This document shows, in pieces, positions 18,701-25,307 of a stretch of DNA of 29,053 nt; the stretch's first letter is position 1; each line of letters opens with the position of its first letter. Origin of the DNA: a virus; the IMG/VR virus record IMGVR_UViG_3300025732_000199, positions 1 to 29,053 of that record; one strand, written 5' to 3'. Below the pieces are notes generated by a model, which searched no databases, was not told the origin of the DNA, and worked only from the letters and a program-made list of their open reading frames with translations. The translations under genes and the position numbers were made by a program.

Positions 18701-19957
18701 AATCCAGAAAACAATAATGGGTATTATCTTGAACTAAGTACATTAGGAAGTGCAAGTGTTACAACATTAGAAAAACAAAATGTTCACAATGTAATGTTTT
18801 ATAAAATTAAAAAAGATTCAGCATCATCAAATGCGATACCTGTAAAAATTTGGGAAGGTTTAGGAAATATTATAGTAGACGACGGCAAGTTCACTGGCCA
18901 ATATAGGATGGTTGCAGAAAAGAATCCTACAGTTTATGATATAGGGGTCGAATATGAAAATATTGGTAGCGCAAGAAGATTTCATATTTATATGAACGGA
19001 TCACTTTTAGCAACTGTTGTTGACCAAGATCCACTGCCTGTGTATAATAACATGGCACTATTTGTTCGTGGTTCCTCAAGACTTATGTTTGAAAACATCT
19101 ATGCCCTTACAAATAACTATAGCCAGAATACGCAGTTTGCCCTCAACACTCCAGTTAATTCAATTTTTGATGATGAGATTGATGCAACAGAATCTTTTAG
19201 AAAATATGCAATGAGTGGAGTTATTCAAGGCACGTACCTATCTGGTATAAGTAGTTCTGAGCCTCCAAAGTATAGTATGTATTTTGAAGAGTTTGGGACT
19301 ATTATGAGAGAGGCAGCAACTTTCAATATTAAATATGATAAGGCTTATCCAGCGTTGTATGCAAAACTTTCACCAACATTTAATAGAATTAAAGGTTATA
19401 CAGTTTCTGGTTTTAGGGCGGGATCTTACGGTGCTGAATTTATGATATTTAATGCAACAGATACGGCATTAAGCCTAGACGAAACTACTGGAAATTATTT
19501 AAGAATACAAGGTGTAACATTTACACAACAATCAAATAATGAATTAAAAGTAGATGATTATTTTTCAAAAAATAGTTCAATGTCTGATCCAGTAATCGAA
19601 GATTCTAATGTTATTATTTCACCGTTTAAAGTTAAAAAAGATTATGAAGATATTAAGTTAAGCAGAATGACCTACGGGAAAAAAGATTTTTCTATAGACA
19701 GTAGATATATTCAAACACAAGATGATGCAAATAATTTAATGAAGTGGCTTCTTTCAAAAATCAGTAAGCCAAGAAAAGCAATAGGTGTTAAAATTTTTAG
19801 TAATCCAACAATCCAATTAGGTGATATTGTTTCAATAAAATATACTCGTGAAAATTTAGAAAAAATAGAAAATACAAGATATGTTGTTTATTATATTGAA
19901 TATTCTAAAAGCATCAATGGTCCAGACATGACTCTTTATTTAAGTGAGGTAGCATAA
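15707..19957 (+). CDS. Tail hub / tip protein with lectin-like insertion
   Basis: 1416 residues, coupled start (TAATG) after GGAAGAGG. Residues ~410-610 have the look of baseplate hub or Tal-type proteins: SLKKNASDLG, then a helical part (AIAMLLDSIGFSNYVF) and SVAEVLQDLAVSTQTAMFFD. The C-terminus (~1345-1416, LGDIVSIKYTRENLEK and VVYYIEYSKS) is the beta domain that commonly closes such hubs. Residues ~918-1140 resemble a concanavalin A-like jelly roll: GGGLAVMINPENNNGYYLEL, RFHIYMNGSLLATVVD, ALFVRGSSRLMFENIYAL. Such domains bind glycans or sit beside hydrolases. The protein probably forms the tip that pierces or contacts the cell surface. No peptidase or lysozyme motif was recognised. Confidence 0.7.
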   Translation: MFEDLDLKKHLETSSVVKTKTAVIAEWNLNSPTNISKIGNYRYRPTQADSVYKLIPSTFDPSENKDTLIPFYYNATDSDIVIDGGFDDDGLPVTLKQTKEKLKMIYSLEDCFKMFRPRSGINKARYLPGNYLHHPNINMANRPRYYMPDKKDYFKYWTSFRTENGLEYGISISKNGENAIEDTAPFVVYKDEVAANRIIIKMQTHIGNKDLGTFSSASESISDPFYGDTKKATPVKWKIQALKNNSWSDVISFTQSSTRSDGTPIISHDGYVELAYGLKVPKQYRDIFIFAEQYSSETLLPEKALNGYSYLVVENENDLGTFHIWLDEFNDYKTFTPDYGWYLEESDVDRLTNFVTDMTNPPKYAVNNAYRFREFEKIKGIRLVVDTMNKPNCTFDLIEISPRLCADISDKVREFSLKKNASDLGISGMPVGQLLASTGSITIFDYDDAFNYNNNDSIIKDLIDKHIQFKFYDIIFNVDGWDYYVPLKTLYSDGFPDINSTDQTVSLELRDMFFYFENITAPQTLMTRVSLSSAIAMLLDSIGFSNYVFKRVADETELIIPYFYIEPDVSVAEVLQDLAVSTQTAMFFDEYNNFVMMSKDYIMPTLDQRDTDIILSGNEKESDNDILPNILEISSQENKVYNDGKINYSEKYIQRSVGTIKQASLIDMERSWIYKPVLLWEVAGTENTKSINGETATQSSYTLSAIPLNSDLPATLPTVVNREVINNVIDFGEGIYWISRYNGYFYSNGEIIKYDAVQFNVSGVGNVWISSNQEYQYYFSSLPFNGKIYPTGVVRIYTVPNYEEVNGFLKLKNGDVALHGRAQFGTSITSHSAGLSEYWMDNNNVRGCMMQSQYLFENNLTVPSTELGVAGQNNELAKKSTRTGVIRNFMSSSYNSESDINTFKQTKPGTIQSSALVMQGPSFLATDKPRDFVSYLYKPLDNRYKHFGTRMRIIGKIENGYSRGQTANGSTNYFVVPGLTPDKDITISGGGGGLAVMINPENNNGYYLELSTLGSASVTTLEKQNVHNVMFYKIKKDSASSNAIPVKIWEGLGNIIVDDGKFTGQYRMVAEKNPTVYDIGVEYENIGSARRFHIYMNGSLLATVVDQDPLPVYNNMALFVRGSSRLMFENIYALTNNYSQNTQFALNTPVNSIFDDEIDATESFRKYAMSGVIQGTYLSGISSSEPPKYSMYFEEFGTIMREAATFNIKYDKAYPALYAKLSPTFNRIKGYTVSGFRAGSYGAEFMIFNATDTALSLDETTGNYLRIQGVTFTQQSNNELKVDDYFSKNSSMSDPVIEDSNVIISPFKVKKDYEDIKLSRMTYGKKDFSIDSRYIQTQDDANNLMKWLLSKISKPRKAIGVKIFSNPTIQLGDIVSIKYTRENLEKIENTRYVVYYIEYSKSINGPDMTLYLSEVA

Positions 19958-20499
19958 TGGTTAGTTCAACTCCACAACTTCCACAGTCTAGCAATACTAC
20001 AAGTTCTACATTACCAGTAAAGATAGCAACACCAGACTTAATCTTAATGCCAGATGAATCTGTTCCTATTGAGGTAATGACAGATTTAGTTTTTGAAGAT
20101 ATTGGTGGACACGAACTAATTAATATATCAAGAAACGATTTAATTAATGGACAAGACGTTATATATAAACCAATTAAAAATCTTAGTTCTATATTTTTTC
20201 AATATAACCCACAAAATATTTTAGCATTACAAAAAACATCTGATTCTTACTTTAAAAACTTTCCAATTAAATTAGAAGATAAGACACCAGATTGTGGAAC
20301 TGGGTATACAAGGGTATACAATGATCCAAATAATTTAGAAGATTATACTGATACTGATAACTGTAAAATTGTTTATTGCGATCCAGCCAACGGTAGCATA
20401 ATAATAAATGTTATAAATATGGGCAAGGAAGAGCAAGTAGAGGTTCAAATACTTCAACAAGGGGTTGTTCTTAGTGATACAATATATGGGGTGGAATAA
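19957..20499 (+). CDS. Small tail-tip protein of unknown function
   Basis: 180 residues, start overlapping the previous stop (TAATG), GAGGT nearby. The first ~25 residues are Ser/Thr/Pro/Gln-rich and probably unstructured. The rest is mixed, with Asp/Asn-rich loops (GTGYTRVYNDPNNLEDYTDT) and four Cys-to-Cys candidates including CGTGY and NCKIVYC. The final strands (EQVEVQILQQGVVLSDTIYG) look like a beta-sandwich edge. It lies between the hub and a fibre-like protein, so a structural tail-tip role is likely. No family is recognised. Confidence 0.6.
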   Translation: MVSSTPQLPQSSNTTSSTLPVKIATPDLILMPDESVPIEVMTDLVFEDIGGHELINISRNDLINGQDVIYKPIKNLSSIFFQYNPQNILALQKTSDSYFKNFPIKLEDKTPDCGTGYTRVYNDPNNLEDYTDTDNCKIVYCDPANGSIIINVINMGKEEQVEVQILQQGVVLSDTIYGVE

Positions 20500-20501
20500 A
20501 T

Positions 20502-21650
20502 ATGATAACTAATAACGGTAAGTCTATAATTGCAAAATATTTAGTGGGGCAGTCACCAGCGTATGCCTCATACATTGCTGTGGGCTGTGGTCCTAAGCCA
20601 TTGGCACCAGATGATACATTCGGAGACTACTCAGACCAAAAGACATTAGACTTTGAGATGTTCCGTGTACCAATAACATCACGTGGTTTTATAAAAGAAG
20701 ATGATGGCACTGCTAAGGTTGTTTTGACTGCAGAATTGCCAACAGAAGAACGTTATGAGATTTCTGAAATAGGTGTATATTCAGCAGGATCAAACCCAAC
20801 TGCTGGAGCATATGATAGTAAAACATTATTTTCATTTTCTGAAGCAGAGGGATGGAAATATGATAATCAAACATCACTAGAATCAAAGTACGAACCATTA
20901 GATAAAGATGGTTCAAGTGGAGAGATTTATATAAAAAATAATGGTGAAGATGTTATGGCTTTTCAAACAAATGCTAATAATAGAATCTTTACAAACCCAG
21001 AAAGAGTTGCACGGTATGAAAGATGTAGATTTTTAAATAACATAGTTATAACCAATGGATCTATGTCAAATATATCTACTGAGGTTATAGATGGAGTAAC
21101 TAGGCTTAAGGCAAATACTGGTAGCCACTATATTGGATTAACTGGAACAAGTTTGTCACTTAATAAAAATGCACCGACAGATCAAATCAAACTTGCATTT
21201 TCTGTTGTTAATAAAAATAAAAATGATGTGTCACCTATTAATCCAGATAAGGTTTATATTCTAATAGAATTTTCTGATAGTGATATTTATGGAGAAGGTC
21301 AGTGGGCTAGACTTGAAGTAATGCTGGACAATTATGATTTTGCAACAAATAGATATTTAGTTATTACCAAAGCGTTACAAGATCTTAGAAAGAGTACATC
21401 TGGTTTTGACTGGAGTGCTGCTAATACTGTTAAGGTCTATACGACAGTAATTAAAGATGATATTGTGTCAGATGATTTTTATATTTGTTTTGATGCAATT
21501 AGACTAGAGAATATTACATCAGTAAATCCACTATATGGTCTTGTAGGATATACAGTGGTAAAAAATAATCATTCTGAAACTATTATTAAATCTGCAAACA
21601 GCACAAGTTATATAGAATTTAGGTTCGCTATGGGTGTAAATAATGGCTGA
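20502..21650 (+). CDS. Minor tail / fibre-like protein with probable carbohydrate-binding C-terminus
   Basis: 382 residues; ATG 20502 two bases after the previous stop, with GGGGTGG upstream. The N-terminus (ITNNGKSIIAKYLVGQSPAY, then YIAVGCG) and the following ERYEISEIGVYSAG are typical of phage fibre or minor tail proteins that attach to the tail tip. From ~185 on the pattern resembles a carbohydrate-binding jelly roll: NIVITNGSMSNIS, GSHYIGLTGTSLSLNK, KVYTTVIKDDIVSDDFYICF and DAIRLENI. Such a domain would bind surface sugars of the host. Its stop overlaps the next start by eight bases. Role inferred from pattern, not from a confirmed homolog. Confidence 0.65.
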   Translation: MITNNGKSIIAKYLVGQSPAYASYIAVGCGPKPLAPDDTFGDYSDQKTLDFEMFRVPITSRGFIKEDDGTAKVVLTAELPTEERYEISEIGVYSAGSNPTAGAYDSKTLFSFSEAEGWKYDNQTSLESKYEPLDKDGSSGEIYIKNNGEDVMAFQTNANNRIFTNPERVARYERCRFLNNIVITNGSMSNISTEVIDGVTRLKANTGSHYIGLTGTSLSLNKNAPTDQIKLAFSVVNKNKNDVSPINPDKVYILIEFSDSDIYGEGQWARLEVMLDNYDFATNRYLVITKALQDLRKSTSGFDWSAANTVKVYTTVIKDDIVSDDFYICFDAIRLENITSVNPLYGLVGYTVVKNNHSETIIKSANSTSYIEFRFAMGVNNG

Positions 21651-22083
21651 TCAAGGCATTAAAAAAGTTACAATTCCAAGATCATCATTACCTCCATCAG
21701 GTAAGGATGGTGAGTATCTAGTTAGATATAGAATAGCATCTCAAGATAAAAACAGATACTCACACTGGTCACCAATATATAAAGTTATAGGAAAATCTTT
21801 ACCAGATAATTTTGTTGCAGAAGATAATGGAACTATTGAGATGATTGGGTCTATTATCATGGTTGCTTGGAATGCTATTGAGGATATTTCGTCATATGAT
21901 ATATTTATTAAATATGATACAGACTCAGATTACTCATACCATGGCTCAGCAATAACCAATTCGTATTCAATAATAAAAGAAAGTAATAAAAATTCAATCT
22001 CTGTCAAAGTACAGTTGGGCGGGATATCTAAAGAAATAACAACTATTAATACTGTTTATACTGGAAGTATAAGTTTGGTATAA
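21643..22083 (+). CDS. Fibronectin type III-like tail protein
   Basis: 146 residues, ATG 21643 overlapping the stop of the previous gene by eight bases (ATGGCTGA). The segment with RYSHWSPIYKV, then IIMVAWNAIEDISSYDIFIK and a Thr/Ser/Asn-rich strand end, matches the strand pattern of a fibronectin III domain (W in strand B, Y in strand C), a common decoration of phage tail proteins thought to aid weak binding to cell-surface glycans. A single domain fills most of the protein. An extended -10 promoter overlaps its last codons. Confidence 0.6.
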   Translation: MADQGIKKVTIPRSSLPPSGKDGEYLVRYRIASQDKNRYSHWSPIYKVIGKSLPDNFVAEDNGTIEMIGSIIMVAWNAIEDISSYDIFIKYDTDSDYSYHGSAITNSYSIIKESNKNSISVKVQLGGISKEITTINTVYTGSISLV

Positions 22084-22084
22084 T
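22076..22084 (+). promoter_or_regulatory. Extended -10 promoter (TGGTATAAT) overlapping a stop codon
   Basis: A perfect TGnTATAAT element that spans the stop codon (22081-22083) of the fibronectin-like gene. No clear -35. RNA starting at about 22090 would carry the AGGAGG at 22090-22095 at its very 5' end, like the arrangement at 244-275, and would serve the gene at 22100 and perhaps the genes after it. Confidence 0.65.
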
Positions 22085-22099
22085 TATCCAGGAGGAATT

Positions 22100-22543
22100 A
22101 TGTCTAAAATACCATTACCCGAAAGAGGACAGCCACTAGATGTAAATTATTTATTTACTATGGCAAATGCAATAAATGATGTTGCACAGCAACTATCACC
22201 TTCATCATCTAAGTATGTCACTATAGATGTTCCAGGCGCAGATAGGCAGTCCGTTAAGGCATCAGAAGCAAGAATCATTGGCGCATATAAGATGGTTGTG
22301 ACAAATTCATCAAAAAATATTGGAGACGAAGAATCCTTTGAATATGTTTATCCAGCAGAATTTAAGTTTAGACCAATAGCAATTGCTACTGCAGAAAATA
22401 TAGGTCAAACACCTGCAGGAGAAAATGTTTCCGTAGTTCTAAAAAGTGTTGGAACCTCAAGAGTGGAAGGATTGGTACGATTTAACGAGACTGGTAATTT
22501 ATCAGTTGCTGTTAATATCCTCGTTGTTGGTATACCTCTTTAA
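22100..22543 (+). CDS. Tail-tip / fibre structural protein, putative
   Basis: 147 residues, ATG 22100 behind AGGAGG with a 4-base spacer. A short N-terminus (PLPERGQPLDVNYLFTMANA) forms a helix that could trimerise or anchor. The remainder is a beta-rich unit, including KFRPIAIATAENIGQT, VSVVLKSVGTSRVEGLVRF and a hydrophobic last strand. This resembles terminal domains of small phage fibre or baseplate proteins. It is the last gene of virion type before the small zinc-ribbon and replication genes. The own promoter and strong ribosome binding site suggest high expression. Function is inferred from order and beta content only. Confidence 0.55.
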   Translation: MSKIPLPERGQPLDVNYLFTMANAINDVAQQLSPSSSKYVTIDVPGADRQSVKASEARIIGAYKMVVTNSSKNIGDEESFEYVYPAEFKFRPIAIATAENIGQTPAGENVSVVLKSVGTSRVEGLVRFNETGNLSVAVNILVVGIPL

Positions 22544-22734
22544 TGATCAAATGCAAAAAATGTTCAAGAAAAATGTTTGTAGACAGGGTTCACAACTCAA
22601 TATCTCATTTAGAGATTTACTGTCTGCTATGTGGATCAAGAGTATTTTTTCATCCACCCTCTGATTCGAAGGAAGGCAGATGGCTACTAGAAAAGGAAAT
22701 AGAACGAGCCAAGAATACAATGTCGCTCCTGTAA
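22543..22734 (+). CDS. Zinc-ribbon microprotein
   Basis: 63 residues, ATG overlapping the previous stop (TAATG). Two CxxC knuckles, C4-x-x-C7 (CKKC) and C27-x-x-C30 (CLLC), separated by 19 residues, form a treble or ribbon zinc site. The C-terminal ~20 residues form a charged helix (KEGRWLLEKEIERAKNTM). Such small zinc-ribbon proteins in phages usually bind nucleic acid or a protein partner; a role in gene regulation or replication is possible but not shown. Its last 55 bases overlap the next gene in another frame. Confidence 0.7.
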   Translation: MIKCKKCSRKMFVDRVHNSISHLEIYCLLCGSRVFFHPPSDSKEGRWLLEKEIERAKNTMSLL

Positions 22735-23222
22735 TACCTGGAAATAAAAAAGTTTGGTTTTTAAATAAAGATCTTGTTAGGATTGTGCATTATAACAGAT
22801 CCAATGGCATTATGTCAATATATAATATAACAAAAGATCAACTTGAAAGTTGTTTAATTAGCGATTTTAAAAATAAAAGAGAAAGAGCATATACAGTAGG
22901 AGAAACTGCTGATTTAGTTAATAGACATAAAAAGTATATGCCATCACTTATGAAGCGTGGAGTTATTCCATTTCCGACTGGTTCACAAAAAGGTGGAGAA
23001 CGAGGATGGCAAGTAAGATCGTATTACTCTGAATCGCAAGTAAGAGAGATTCGTGATATACTGGCTACATACCATATTGGTAGACCGAGAAAAGATAATT
23101 TAATAACAAACGATATTACTCCTACAAAGGCTGAGTTGACACGCCGTATGGGAGATGGTATACTGACATATACGAAGACTGAAGATGGTAGATTTATACC
23201 AATTTGGTCAGAATCAATATAA
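22680..23222 (+). CDS. MerR-like helix-turn-helix DNA-binding protein with AT-hook-like motif
   Basis: 180 residues. ATG 22680 has AAGGAAGG close upstream, which supports this start despite the 55-base overlap with the zinc-ribbon gene. Residues ~70-130 carry a winged helix-turn-helix like that of MerR or excisionase proteins: AYTVGETADLVNRHKKYMPS, then a basic loop and SYYSESQVREIRDIL. Residues 134-138 are GRPRK, the core of an AT-hook, which binds the minor groove of AT-rich DNA, apt in this AT-rich genome. The N-terminal ~60 residues form a separate small domain with VWFLNKDLVRIVHYNR. Located between the virion genes and replication genes, it could regulate the switch or bind an origin; both are inferences. 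Confidence 0.7.
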   Translation: MATRKGNRTSQEYNVAPVIPGNKKVWFLNKDLVRIVHYNRSNGIMSIYNITKDQLESCLISDFKNKRERAYTVGETADLVNRHKKYMPSLMKRGVIPFPTGSQKGGERGWQVRSYYSESQVREIRDILATYHIGRPRKDNLITNDITPTKAELTRRMGDGILTYTKTEDGRFIPIWSESI

Positions 23223-23236
23223 CAGAAGGGTATGAA

Positions 23237-23443
23237 ATGGAAGAAACAAAGGTATCAGTAACACTTGGATACACATTAAATCTTGGTAATTTTCAATCAC
23301 TTAGACTTGATCTGGGTGTTGTAGATTCAAAGCGTGATGGCGAAAATACAGATCAGGCTTTTGAACGTGTATATAAATTCGTTGAAGATAAGTTAGCAGA
23401 AAAAATAGCAGAAGCAAAAGTTGAACTAGACGAAAGCGAATAA
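23237..23443 (+). CDS. Conserved small protein of unknown function
   Basis: 68 residues from ATG 23237, which has AGAAGGG six bases upstream; an in-frame TTG at 23204 would add 11 residues but has no ribosome binding site. The sequence begins with a beta hairpin (KVSVTLGYTLNLGNFQSLRL) and continues with a charged helix (TDQAFERVYKFVEDKLAEKI). Similar short proteins near replication genes are known in phages of Actinobacteria, going by general recollection and not by a search; their function is unknown. Confidence 0.7.
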   Translation: MEETKVSVTLGYTLNLGNFQSLRLDLGVVDSKRDGENTDQAFERVYKFVEDKLAEKIAEAKVELDESE

Positions 23444-23444
23444 T

Positions 23445-23753
23445 GTGACAGACAAACAGAAGCGATTTGCTCTGTTAAGTAGGTTTGATAAACATTATAA
23501 GTTTAAACTAGAACAAGAGCCACGCTATAACAAGTGGATTGAACAATGGTCTGCTGATGCTCTAATAGAGTCATATGGGCTAGATGTTTGCTATCAATTG
23601 CTTGAATATTATTTTGAGGTAACAGACAATCCATCGTGGAATCATTTTGCATATATTGCACATGATATACTTGAAAGAAAACAGGAACAAGAAAAAGATT
23701 TAATGGATAGATCACAACGTAGAAGAATGGCAAAGGAGTGGCTGAGTGAATAA
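23445..23753 (+). CDS. Small protein upstream of the helicase, unknown function
   Basis: 102 residues. The start is GTG 23445, just after TAA at 23441-23443; no strong Shine-Dalgarno is visible, so it probably depends on coupling. It is helical and rich in Trp, Tyr and Asp (PRYNKWIEQWSADALIESYG, LLEYYFEV, SWNHFAYIAHDILERKQ) with a basic, Arg-rich C-terminus (RSQRRRMAKEW). Its end overlaps the helicase start by eight bases. Position directly before a DnaB-type helicase makes a helicase-loader or replication accessory role possible, but no ATPase motif (P-loop) is present. Confidence 0.65.
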   Translation: MTDKQKRFALLSRFDKHYKFKLEQEPRYNKWIEQWSADALIESYGLDVCYQLLEYYFEVTDNPSWNHFAYIAHDILERKQEQEKDLMDRSQRRRMAKEWLSE

Positions 23754-24972
23754 TACAGAATCAAAACTAATCTCAGCCGTATTAAAAGACAAGCAGGCCC
23801 ATGTTTTATTGCAGGCCAATATAGAAAATATATTAACTACACATGTTGATGTATGGCATTTTATTAGAAAATACTATGAGAATAATGCTACAGTACCTCC
23901 TACCGATTTAGTAGTAGAAAAATTTAGAGATTTTGAACCAGTTGCTGGAGTTGGATCTACTAAGCATCATCTTGAAGAGTTACAGGCAGAATATCTTACA
24001 AATAGTTTAAAAGACATTATTAGATCTGCTGCTACAGATGTTCAGGGCGGACAAGGTGTTGAGGCACTTGAAACACTTATTACAAAAACAGCAGAACTAA
24101 GAAAAAATACTGCAGCCATTCGTGATATTGATGTAACAGATTTAGATTCTGCTGTTGCATATTTTGAAAATTTAAAGAAGCAACAAGAGGCTGGTGCCAT
24201 AGGAATTAAGACAGGGCTTCCAGGATTTGACAACTACCTACCCTCTGGAATCATGCCAGGGCAGTTAGGAGTCTTCCTTGCATATCCAGGTATAGGAAAG
24301 TCATGGTTGTCTCTCTATTTCGCTGTACAGGCTTGGAAACAGGGTCGTAGCCCTATGATCATTAGTCTTGAAATGTCTGAGGTTGAAGTTAGAAATCGTG
24401 TGTTTGCCATTATGGGCGAAGGGTTGTGGTCACACCGTAAACTAAGTGCTGGACAGATAGAGATGGACATGCTTAAGTCTTGGCATGGCAAACATGTTCA
24501 GGGTAAGCCAGAGTTTCATATTATTTCAAATGATACAGGTGGAGATATTACCCCATTAGTTTTGCGTGGAAAGATTGATCAATATAAACCAGACTTTGTT
24601 ATTGTCGACTACTTGCAACTAATGAGTCCAAACCAAAAGTCAGACAATGAAACTGTTCGTATGAAGAATCTTTCTCGTGAATTAAAGTTAATGGCTATTT
24701 CAGAAGAGGTCCCAATTATTGCAATCTCATCTGCAACTCCAGACGATGTTACAAAACTTGAGACCGTACCAACCCTTGGTCAAACAGCATGGTCAAGACA
24801 AATTGCCTATGATGCTGATTGGGTTTTGGCACTTGGTAGAGGTACAAATAGCGACATTATTGAGTGTGTATTCCGTAAGAATCGTAACGGTTTTATGGGG
24901 GAATTCTTAGTACAGGCTGATTTTGATAAGGGATATTACAGATATAAGGATTATGAAGATAAGTCAGTATAA
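23746..24972 (+). CDS. DnaB-family replicative helicase
   Basis: 408 residues, GTG 23746 with AAAGGAG seven bases upstream. It unwinds DNA at the phage fork as a hexamer. The N-terminal ~110 residues resemble the DnaB N-terminal helical domain. The RecA-like core has a Walker A motif at residues 179-186 (AYPGIGKS; Ala in place of the usual first Gly) and a Walker B at about 284-292 with D288 (VIVDYLQLMS). Typical DnaB features follow: NVRMKNLSRELK-type helix, QTAWSRQIAYDADW and the last FRKNRNGFMGEF. It is slightly shorter than bacterial DnaB (about 450-470). It lies with primase, SSB and polymerase genes, so a phage replisome is encoded here. Confidence 0.93.
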   Translation: MNNTESKLISAVLKDKQAHVLLQANIENILTTHVDVWHFIRKYYENNATVPPTDLVVEKFRDFEPVAGVGSTKHHLEELQAEYLTNSLKDIIRSAATDVQGGQGVEALETLITKTAELRKNTAAIRDIDVTDLDSAVAYFENLKKQQEAGAIGIKTGLPGFDNYLPSGIMPGQLGVFLAYPGIGKSWLSLYFAVQAWKQGRSPMIISLEMSEVEVRNRVFAIMGEGLWSHRKLSAGQIEMDMLKSWHGKHVQGKPEFHIISNDTGGDITPLVLRGKIDQYKPDFVIVDYLQLMSPNQKSDNETVRMKNLSRELKLMAISEEVPIIAISSATPDDVTKLETVPTLGQTAWSRQIAYDADWVLALGRGTNSDIIECVFRKNRNGFMGEFLVQADFDKGYYRYKDYEDKSV

Positions 24973-24973
24973 T
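24968..24973 (+). promoter_or_regulatory. Possible -10 box (TATAAT) giving a leaderless start
   Basis: TATAAT overlaps the helicase stop codon. Seven bases separate it from the ATG at 24981, so RNA initiating at the standard distance begins at that ATG. No TGn extension and no strong -35 is seen, so the case is weaker than at 4090. The lack of any ribosome binding site before 24981 supports it. Confidence 0.45.
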
Positions 24974-24980
24974 ATGCGGT

Positions 24981-25307
24981 ATGGAGATATATCAGCACAA
25001 GCCCATCAAAAGGTTTGGTTTGGACGGGATCATCAATGATGACTCTGCCATATATAGATTACAGCAAGAATATATCAGGCTACTGGTATCAGAGATGCGA
25101 TTATCTGGCTATGCTCCAAGAATTGATATCGATCCACAATTTACACTATCATATAATGAAACAAAAAATTACTTTGAATTTACATTAAGCGTATACGGAA
25201 TATATATAGGGAGAAAGAAAACAGAATGGATATTAGGGATAGACGGAATCAAACCAGTGTATACACAACCAGTCAAGTTAAAAGAGTACTCGCAGGGTCT
25301 GGCATAA
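24981..25307 (+). CDS. Small protein of unknown function between helicase and primase
   Basis: 108 residues, ATG 24981, nine bases after the helicase stop. No Shine-Dalgarno is visible; a TATAAT just upstream suggests a leaderless mRNA. The sequence is mixed: an N-terminal stretch with DDSAIYRLQQEYIRLLVSEM (helix), then a beta set (FTLSYNETKNYFEFTLSVYG) and a basic stretch KKTEWILGIDG. The final 82 bases overlap the primase gene in another frame. No family is recognised; location suggests a replication accessory. Confidence 0.65.
   Translation: MEIYQHKPIKRFGLDGIINDDSAIYRLQQEYIRLLVSEMRLSGYAPRIDIDPQFTLSYNETKNYFEFTLSVYGIYIGRKKTEWILGIDGIKPVYTQPVKLKEYSQGLA

Noticed and set aside
23204-23236. TTG at 23204 as start for the small protein whose ATG is 23237.
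   Set aside because: No ribosome binding site precedes it, while ATG 23237 has AGAAGGG at a good distance; the extra residues overlap the HTH gene's end.
24974-25039. ATG 24974 as start of a 21-codon peptide upstream of the gene at 24981.
   Set aside because: No ribosome binding site, short, and out of frame with the longer, plausible ORF.
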